From assembly GCA_016869675.1 (NCBI GenBank), contig VGDP01000024.1, positions 1 to 49,671 on the forward strand: 49,671 nucleotides of DNA, read 5' to 3'. Numbering within the stretch: position 1 is the stretch's first letter; each line of letters begins with the position of its first letter. The notes under the pieces are model-generated. The model ran no database searches, was not told the DNA's origin, and saw only the letters and a program-made list of their open reading frames with translations. The position numbers and the translations under genes were made by a program. The stretch comes from Alphaproteobacteria bacterium (lineage in GTDB: Bacteria; Pseudomonadota; Alphaproteobacteria; SP197). Of this stretch, positions 44,476 through 49,671 are shown piece after piece.

Positions 44476-47400
44476 ATGCGTATCGCACGCCAGTGCACGG
44501 TTGCCGGCAAGGACACCTACGACGGCATCGCCTTCAAGACGACGACCAGCGAGATCCGCAACCCCGACGGATCGATCGTCTTCCGGCTGGATGATATCGA
44601 GGTCCCCGAGGCGTGGTCCCAGGTCGCCACGGACGTGCTGGCGCAGAAGTACTTCCGCAAGGCGGGCGTGCCGGCCGAGACCGAGCCGGTCGAGGAGATC
44701 GACGTGCCGTCGTGGCTGTGGCGCCGTCGCGCCAAGTCCAGCAGCCCCGAGGTCGGCGAGACGTCGGCCCGTCAGGTGTTCGATCGCATGGCCGGCACCT
44801 GGACCTATTGGGGGTGGAAGGCCGGCTACTTCGACGGCGAGGTCGACGCGCGCGCCTTCTTCGACGAGATGCGCCGCATGCTGTGCCAGCAGATGGGCGC
44901 GCCCAACTCGCCGCAGTGGTTCAACACCGGGCTGCACTGGGCCTACGGCGTCGACGGCCCGGCCCAGGGCCACTACCACGTCGATCACACCACCGGCCGG
45001 GTCGAGAAGTCGGGCAGCGCCTATGAACGGCCGCAGCCCCACGCCTGCTTCATCCAGAGCGTCGACGACGATCTGGTGAACGAGAACGGCATCATGGACC
45101 TGTGGGTGCGCGAGGCGCGCCTGTTCAAGTACGGCTCGGGCACGGGCAGCAACTTCTCGAAGCTGCGCGGCGAGGGCGAGCGCCTGTCGGGTGGCGGCCG
45201 GTCGTCGGGCCTGATGAGCTTCCTCAAGGTCGGCGACCGCGCGGCCGGCGCGATCAAGTCGGGCGGCACCACGCGGCGCGCGGCGAAGATGGTCGTGGTC
45301 GACGTCGACCACCCGGACATCGAGATCTTCGTCAACTGGAAGGTGCGCGAGGAGCAGAAGGTCGCCGCGCTCGTCGCCGGCTCGAAATCGTGCGAACGGC
45401 ACCTGAACGACGTCATGGCGGCCACGCGCGCCGGGGACGGCCCCTCGCGCTTCGTCCCGGCGGACAATCCGGCGCTGGCCAAAGCGATGCGCGCCGCGCG
45501 CAAGGCGATGGTGCCCGACGCCTACGTCCAGCGCGCTCTGCAACTGGCGCGGCAGGGGTACACGGGCATCGAGTTCCCGGTGTTCGACGCGGACTGGGAC
45601 AGCGAGGCGTACCTGACCGTGTCGGGCCAGAACGCCAACAACACGGTCCGGGTGTCCAACGCGTTCCTCGAACGCGTCCGCGACAACGGGCCGTGGGACC
45701 TGATCCGGCGCACGGATCGCATGGTGGCCAAGACGCTCAGGGCCGCGGATCTGTGGGACAACATTGCGTTCGCGGCCTGGTCGTCGGCGGACCCGGGCAT
45801 CCAGTTCGACACCACGATCAACGACTGGAACACGTGCGGCGCGAGCGGGCGCATCAACGCCTCGAACCCGTGCTCGGAATACATGTTCCTGGACGACACG
45901 GCGTGCAACCTGGCGTCGCTCAACCTGCTCAAGTTCCAGCAGGCCGACGGGCGCTTCGACGTCGACCTGTTCGCCCACGCCTGCCGGCTGTGGACCATGG
46001 TCCTGGAAATCTCGGTGCTGATGGCGCAGTTCCCGTCGCGCGCCATCGCCGAGCGGTCCTACGAGTACCGCACGCTCGGGCTCGGCTACGCCAACGTGGG
46101 CGGTCTGCTGATGGCCTCGGGCCTCGGCTACGACAGCCGCGAGGGGCGCGGCCTGATCGGCGCGATCAGCGCGCTGATGACCGGCGTGGCCTACGCGACA
46201 TCGGCCGAGATGGCCAAGGAACTGGGCGCCTTCCCGCGCTTCGAGGAGAACCGCGAGGCAATGCTGCGCGTCATGCGCAACCACGCGCGCGCGGCCTATG
46301 GCGAGAGCGATGGCTACGAGGGCCTGGCGGTCCCGCCGGTGCCGCTGAAGTCCGAGGATTGCCCGGATCGCGCCATCGTGGCGGCGGCCGAGGCGGCGTG
46401 GGACCTGGTGCTCGAACTCGGCACGGCCCATGGCTTCCGCAACGCCCAGGCCACCGTGGTCGCGCCGACCGGGACGATCGGCCTGGTCATGGATTGCGAC
46501 ACCACGGGCATCGAGCCGGATTTCGCCCTGGTCAAGTTCAAGAAGCTGGCGGGCGGCGGCTACTTCAAGATCATCAACCGCACGGTGCCGGCGGCCCTGG
46601 AGCGACTGGGCTACGCGCCGGCGGCGATCGAGGCGATCGTGCGCCACGCGGTCGGCCACGGCACGCTGTGCGGCGCGCCGGGTTTCGATCACGACCTGCT
46701 GCAGGCCAAGGGCTTCACCCAGGCGGCGATCGACGCGGTCGAATCGAACCTGGCCAGCGCCTTCGACATCCGCTTCGTGTTCAACAAGTGGACACTGGGC
46801 GCCGACTTCTGCACCCGCGCGCTCGGCTTCACCAAGGCCCAGCTCGACGATCCGGGTTTCGACATGCTGGCGGCGTTGGGCTTCACCAAGGCCGAGATCG
46901 AGGCGGCGAACGTCCATTGCTGCGGCGCCATGACCCTGGAAGGCGCGCCGGGGCTCAAGGCCGCGCACCTGCCCGTGTTCGACTGCGCCAACCCGTGCGG
47001 CCGGCTGGGCAAGCGGTTCCTGTCGGTGGACAGCCACATCCACATGATGGCGGCGGCGCAGCCGTTCATCTCGGGCGCCATCTCCAAGACCATCAACATG
47101 CCGAACGACGCCTCGGTCGAGGACTGCCGCGCGGCCTACGAACTGTCGTGGCGCCTGGGGCTGAAGGCGAACGCGCTCTACCGCGACGGCTCCAAGCTGT
47201 CGCAGCCGCTGTCGTCGCAAGCGATCGAGGTCGGCGAGGACGAGGACGAGGAGATCGTGGCCGCCGCGCCGCCGACCGAGCGCATCGTGCGCGAGGTGGT
47301 GCGCGTCACCGGCCGCCGCGTCCTGCCCCAGCGCCGGCGTGGCTATACCCAGAAGGCGGTGGTCGGCGGCCACAAGGTCTACCTGCACATGGGCGAGTAC

Positions 47401-48048
47401 GAGGACGGTTCGCTCGGCGAGATCTTCATCGACATGCACAAGGAGGGCTCGGCCTTCCGCGCCCTGATGGACAGCTTCGCCATCGCCGTCTCCATGGGCC
47501 TGCAGTACGGCGTGCCGCTGGAGCAGTTCGTCGAGGCGTTCACCCTCACGCGCTTCGAACCCTCGGGCATGGTCGAAGGCAACGACGCGATCAAGATGTC
47601 CACGTCGGTGATCGACTACATCTTCCGCGAACTGGCGATTTCGTACCTGGACCGCCACGACTTGGCGCACGTCGAGCAGTCGGACCTGCGCCCCGACAGC
47701 GTCGGGCGCGGCTCGGGCGACACGCCGCGTTCGGTCGAGGCGGAACGCGCCGCGGCCATGGAGACGGCCTTCAAGCAGAGTGTCAGCCGCGGCTTCCTGC
47801 GCGGATCCCTGCGCGTGGTCGAGGGCGGCGCCGGGCTCGAGGCGATCAGGGCCGAGGCATTCTCGGAGGCAACGGTCGAGCGCATGGCGGTCGGCGCCAC
47901 CATGGTTGGCGTGCTCGACCGGGTGCGCGAGGCCCGGATCAAGGGTTACGAGGGCGAGGCGTGCAGCGAGTGCGGCCAGTTTACCCTGGTGCGTAATGGC
48001 ACGTGCCTCAAGTGCGACACCTGCGGCTCTACGAGCGGCTGCTCGTAG
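44476..48048 (+). CDS. nrdJ: Adenosylcobalamin-dependent (class II) ribonucleotide reductase
   Basis: An 1190-aa enzyme that makes deoxyribonucleotides using B12, with or without oxygen. The ten-stranded barrel core includes [39 protein letters not shown] with the active-site Cys and Glu, [19 protein letters not shown], and [11 protein letters not shown]. An acidic segment ([11 protein letters not shown]) precedes a C-terminal domain that ends in a cysteine cluster ([24 protein letters not shown]), for re-reduction and zinc. GGGGAA lies upstream of the ATG. Length fits the long NrdJ group. Confidence 0.95.
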   Translation: MRIARQCTVAGKDTYDGIAFKTTTSEIRNPDGSIVFRLDDIEVPEAWSQVATDVLAQKYFRKAGVPAETEPVEEIDVPSWLWRRRAKSSSPEVGETSARQVFDRMAGTWTYWGWKAGYFDGEVDARAFFDEMRRMLCQQMGAPNSPQWFNTGLHWAYGVDGPAQGHYHVDHTTGRVEKSGSAYERPQPHACFIQSVDDDLVNENGIMDLWVREARLFKYGSGTGSNFSKLRGEGERLSGGGRSSGLMSFLKVGDRAAGAIKSGGTTRRAAKMVVVDVDHPDIEIFVNWKVREEQKVAALVAGSKSCERHLNDVMAATRAGDGPSRFVPADNPALAKAMRAARKAMVPDAYVQRALQLARQGYTGIEFPVFDADWDSEAYLTVSGQNANNTVRVSNAFLERVRDNGPWDLIRRTDRMVAKTLRAADLWDNIAFAAWSSADPGIQFDTTINDWNTCGASGRINASNPCSEYMFLDDTACNLASLNLLKFQQADGRFDVDLFAHACRLWTMVLEISVLMAQFPSRAIAERSYEYRTLGLGYANVGGLLMASGLGYDSREGRGLIGAISALMTGVAYATSAEMAKELGAFPRFEENREAMLRVMRNHARAAYGESDGYEGLAVPPVPLKSEDCPDRAIVAAAEAAWDLVLELGTAHGFRNAQATVVAPTGTIGLVMDCDTTGIEPDFALVKFKKLAGGGYFKIINRTVPAALERLGYAPAAIEAIVRHAVGHGTLCGAPGFDHDLLQAKGFTQAAIDAVESNLASAFDIRFVFNKWTLGADFCTRALGFTKAQLDDPGFDMLAALGFTKAEIEAANVHCCGAMTLEGAPGLKAAHLPVFDCANPCGRLGKRFLSVDSHIHMMAAAQPFISGAISKTINMPNDASVEDCRAAYELSWRLGLKANALYRDGSKLSQPLSSQAIEVGEDEDEEIVAAAPPTERIVREVVRVTGRRVLPQRRRGYTQKAVVGGHKVYLHMGEYEDGSLGEIFIDMHKEGSAFRALMDSFAIAVSMGLQYGVPLEQFVEAFTLTRFEPSGMVEGNDAIKMSTSVIDYIFRELAISYLDRHDLAHVEQSDLRPDSVGRGSGDTPRSVEAERAAAMETAFKQSVSRGFLRGSLRVVEGGAGLEAIRAEAFSEATVERMAVGATMVGVLDRVREARIKGYEGEACSECGQFTLVRNGTCLKCDTCGSTSGCS

Positions 48049-48246
48049 GCGCGCGGGCGGGAGGGGGAAAGGGTTAGAGGTCCGCGACGGGGGCGTCTTT
48101 CAAGCGCGGTCATCGCGTAGTCGGTGGTTCCTGGTTCGCCAGGGCTGCACGAACCGGACCGCCACGTCACGTTCGTGGTCCTGCGGCACCAGCGTCACAC
48201 CAACGCCGCCGCAGTGCGTTGCTCATGGTGTGTCCTCCCTGAACTC
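48049..48246. other. Intergenic stretch between nrdJ and an MFS gene
   Basis: About 200 bp without a supported gene. On the minus strand a good ribosome site (GGGAGGA) precedes an ATG at 48231 that opens only a 19-codon frame. A neighbouring frame reads sensibly for about 30 residues (VTLVPQDHERDVAVRFVQPW) but has no start. This could be a short leader peptide or a decayed gene fragment. I cannot decide. Confidence 0.3.
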
Positions 48247-48281
48247 AGCGGGGTGCGCAGGTAGCGCGCCCCGCTCTTTAT
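48247..48281 (+). terminator. Intrinsic terminator-like hairpin after nrdJ
   Basis: AGCGGGGTGCGC (48247-48258) pairs with GCGCGCCCCGCT (48264-48275) over 12 positions with one T-G pair and a 5-nt loop, followed by CTTTAT. The T-run favours the plus strand. It lies 200 bp beyond the nrdJ stop and 40 bp beyond the convergent MFS gene's end, so it may serve both. Confidence 0.6.
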
Positions 48282-48318
48282 GGGATTCGTCACCAACACA
48301 TCGCGGGATCGCCGGCGT

Positions 48319-49518
48319 TCAGGGCGCCGCTGGCCGACGGGCGGCCGCCAGGAACATCGCGCCGGCCACCGCGTCGAGCGCGGCGCACAGCAGCAATGGC
48401 ACGTCATAGCCACCGGTCAGATCGTGCACAGCGCCGACCAGGATGGGCCCGAGCGCGTAGGTGAACTGGCTGGTCGCGGTGACCATGCCGACGACAGGGG
48501 CGAACAGCGCCGGTTCGAAGACCCGTTGCACCACGAGCGATGGCAGGGTCGTGGCGTTGCCGAGCGCGGCGCCCAGCACGGCGCACACGGCCAGGATCGC
48601 GAGCGGATCGTCGAGCTCGTGCAACGCGAACAGCACGACCGCAAGGACGAGGAACGCGATGCCCGCGACGCGCCGCTGGTCGAGCCGGTCGACCACCAGG
48701 CCGAGCACGAATCGGCCAACGAGCGCCGCGCCGGTCATGATGCCCACGGCCGCGCCGGCCAACTCGACGCCGAGCTTCGGCAAGAGAATGGCCACCTGGT
48801 GCACGATGTAGCCGACGAGCGCCAGGAACCCGATCGAGAAAGGACCCGCCACGGCCCAGAACTGGGGCATCGACAGGATGCGCAGGTTGCTCGCGGCCAC
48901 GGGCCGCGTGCCCGGCGCTCGCGCGCGCTCGGGCGCGCGCACGAACAGCACCACCACCGGCACCAGAATGACAATCATGACCGCGGCACCGGCCAGCACG
49001 CCCGCACGCAGGCCGAAATGCTCGATGGCCAGCAGAAGGCTTGGCGTCACCACGACGCCACCCAGGCTCGCGCCGTTGAGCGCCAGGCTGAATGCCAAGC
49101 CGCGCCGGCGCTCGAACCAGCGGCCGATAATCATGCTGATGGAGCCCGAACCCAGCCCGATCCAACCGAACGACATGGCCAGAAACGCGGCGTAAACCAT
49201 CCAGGGCCGGTCGGCGAAGGCCATGATGACCAGGGCGACCGCGAGCGCGCCGATGGCGCTCAACACGAAGCGGCGCGGCCCGAACCGATCGATCAGCCAC
49301 GCCACACGGGTCAGCAGAAGCGCGCTCAGCAGATAGCATGCGGTCGTGGCCCCGGCGATCAGCGAGGCGGGCCAGCCGTACGCCTTCTGGAAGGCTGCCA
49401 GATAGACGCCGCTGCCGTAGAACGCCAGGCCCCAGCCGAACATGGCCATGGCGAGGCAGGCCCCGACGACCCGCCAGCCCGGATAGCGTGACGAGGTTTC
49501 GTCGCCCGTTTGAGCCAT
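48319..49518 (-). CDS. MFS transporter (monocarboxylate/OFA-like)
   Basis: A 399-aa major facilitator protein with about 12 hydrophobic helices. N-terminal GWRVVGACLAMAMFGWGLAF and SGVYLAAFQKAYGWPASLI resemble monocarboxylate/oxalate-formate-type permeases. ERRRGLAFSLALNGASLGG and GRFVLGLVVDRLDQRRV match the cytoplasmic loops between helices. The start MAQTGDETSSRYPGW (ATG 49518) was chosen over a frame 40 codons longer because the extension is Arg/Cys-rich and unlike the family. Substrate unknown. It is unrelated in detail to the tandem MFS pair at 19266-22084. Confidence 0.85.
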   Translation of the reverse strand: MAQTGDETSSRYPGWRVVGACLAMAMFGWGLAFYGSGVYLAAFQKAYGWPASLIAGATTACYLLSALLLTRVAWLIDRFGPRRFVLSAIGALAVALVIMAFADRPWMVYAAFLAMSFGWIGLGSGSISMIIGRWFERRRGLAFSLALNGASLGGVVVTPSLLLAIEHFGLRAGVLAGAAVMIVILVPVVVLFVRAPERARAPGTRPVAASNLRILSMPQFWAVAGPFSIGFLALVGYIVHQVAILLPKLGVELAGAAVGIMTGAALVGRFVLGLVVDRLDQRRVAGIAFLVLAVVLFALHELDDPLAILAVCAVLGAALGNATTLPSLVVQRVFEPALFAPVVGMVTATSQFTYALGPILVGAVHDLTGGYDVPLLLCAALDAVAGAMFLAAARRPAAP

Positions 49519-49593
49519 GGCGGCCCCGAAACAGCACCGATCGAGCCGCGGGGCAAGGGGAAACAAGCATCGGCGAAACGATGCCTTGGCGAG

Positions 49594-49609
49594 TTGTTGA
49601 CTTGTTGAC
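49594..49609. repeat. Tandem 8-bp repeat
   Basis: TTGTTGAC occurs twice in tandem (49594-49601 and 49602-49609) in the gap between the MFS gene and the window edge. It could be a binding site or part of a promoter for a divergent gene. Nothing else in 49519-49656 is recognisable. Confidence 0.4.
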
Positions 49610-49656
49610 TGATCCCGGGGGATCTTGGGCCGCTGCAACCCACAGCGAGGGCGCCC

Positions 49657-49671
49657 GTGTCCAATCTGGTC
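49657..49671 (+). CDS. Possible start of a divergent gene cut by the window edge
   Basis: GTG at 49657 is preceded by GAGGG 6-10 bp upstream and opens a frame reading MSNLV to the edge. Five codons are too few to identify anything. It is listed only because the intergenic layout suits a divergent gene here. Confidence 0.2.

Noticed and set aside
44455-47670. Antisense open frame of 1071 codons opposite nrdJ
   Set aside because: Same high-GC shadow effect. nrdJ is unambiguous and the antisense translation shows no family features.
1-49671. CRISPR array, prophage or complete insertion sequence
   Set aside because: No regularly spaced repeat series, phage structural genes or intact transposase were seen.

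Overview
The window is about 49.7 kb of very GC-rich, densely packed bacterial DNA. Gene content points to an alphaproteobacterium, probably a Rhodospirillales-type lineage: an NDUFA12 homologue, a DUF2155 protein, RNase E with an acidic insert in its S1 region, an alphaproteobacterial elongator tRNA-Met, MlaD, GlnE, a pyrrolysine-free MttB homologue and a B12-dependent ribonucleotide reductase. This placement rests on recognising protein families by eye, not on a search.

Region 1 (1-9330). A short remnant with a 24-bp direct repeat lies beside tRNA-Met(CAT). A large minus-strand sulfur/iron-sulfur operon follows, read from right to left: cysE, iscR, a second cysteine desulfurase, iscS, iscU, iscA, hscB, hscA, fdx, iscX, mnmA. 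CysE feeds cysteine synthesis, the desulfurases release sulfur, IscU/IscA/HscAB/Fdx assemble and deliver clusters, IscR senses them, and MnmA uses the sulfur for tRNA 2-thiouridine. A good sigma70-type promoter with an inverted repeat at the -10 region lies upstream of cysE.

Region 2 (9330-19162) holds housekeeping genes: an alpha/beta hydrolase, anmK, tyrS, a giant AsmA/DUF3971 protein and glnE. It ends with a four-cysteine, SufR-like regulator that overlaps the glnE end.

Region 3 (19163-25760) has two tandem paralogous MFS transporters divergent from that regulator. Next is a minus-strand reading frame with four in-frame stop codons and no frameshift (probable pseudogene), directly downstream of prfB. 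prfB carries the classic programmed +1 frameshift. An MttB-family methyltransferase follows.

Region 4 (25742-37957) is cell envelope and RNA metabolism: PBP1A, a periplasmic amidase, RNase E with a long leader, an aminotransferase paired with a gamma-glutamyltransferase-like lipoprotein, an M48/TPR protease and aroQ. accB and accC begin here.

Region 5 (37965-44071) has accC, aat, a DUF917 protein, a parDE toxin-antitoxin pair with a palindromic operator, an M55 D-aminopeptidase, and a minus-strand block of mlaD, a 73-aa protein and DUF2155, headed by an NDUFA12 homologue.

Region 6 (44072-49671) has nrdJ behind a structured 400-bp leader with candidate NrdR boxes, then an MFS transporter.

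No CRISPR array, complete insertion sequence or prophage was seen. The items most worth a second look are the multi-stop reading frame next to prfB, the nrdJ leader, the four-cysteine regulator with its MFS pair, and the unusual MlaD start.
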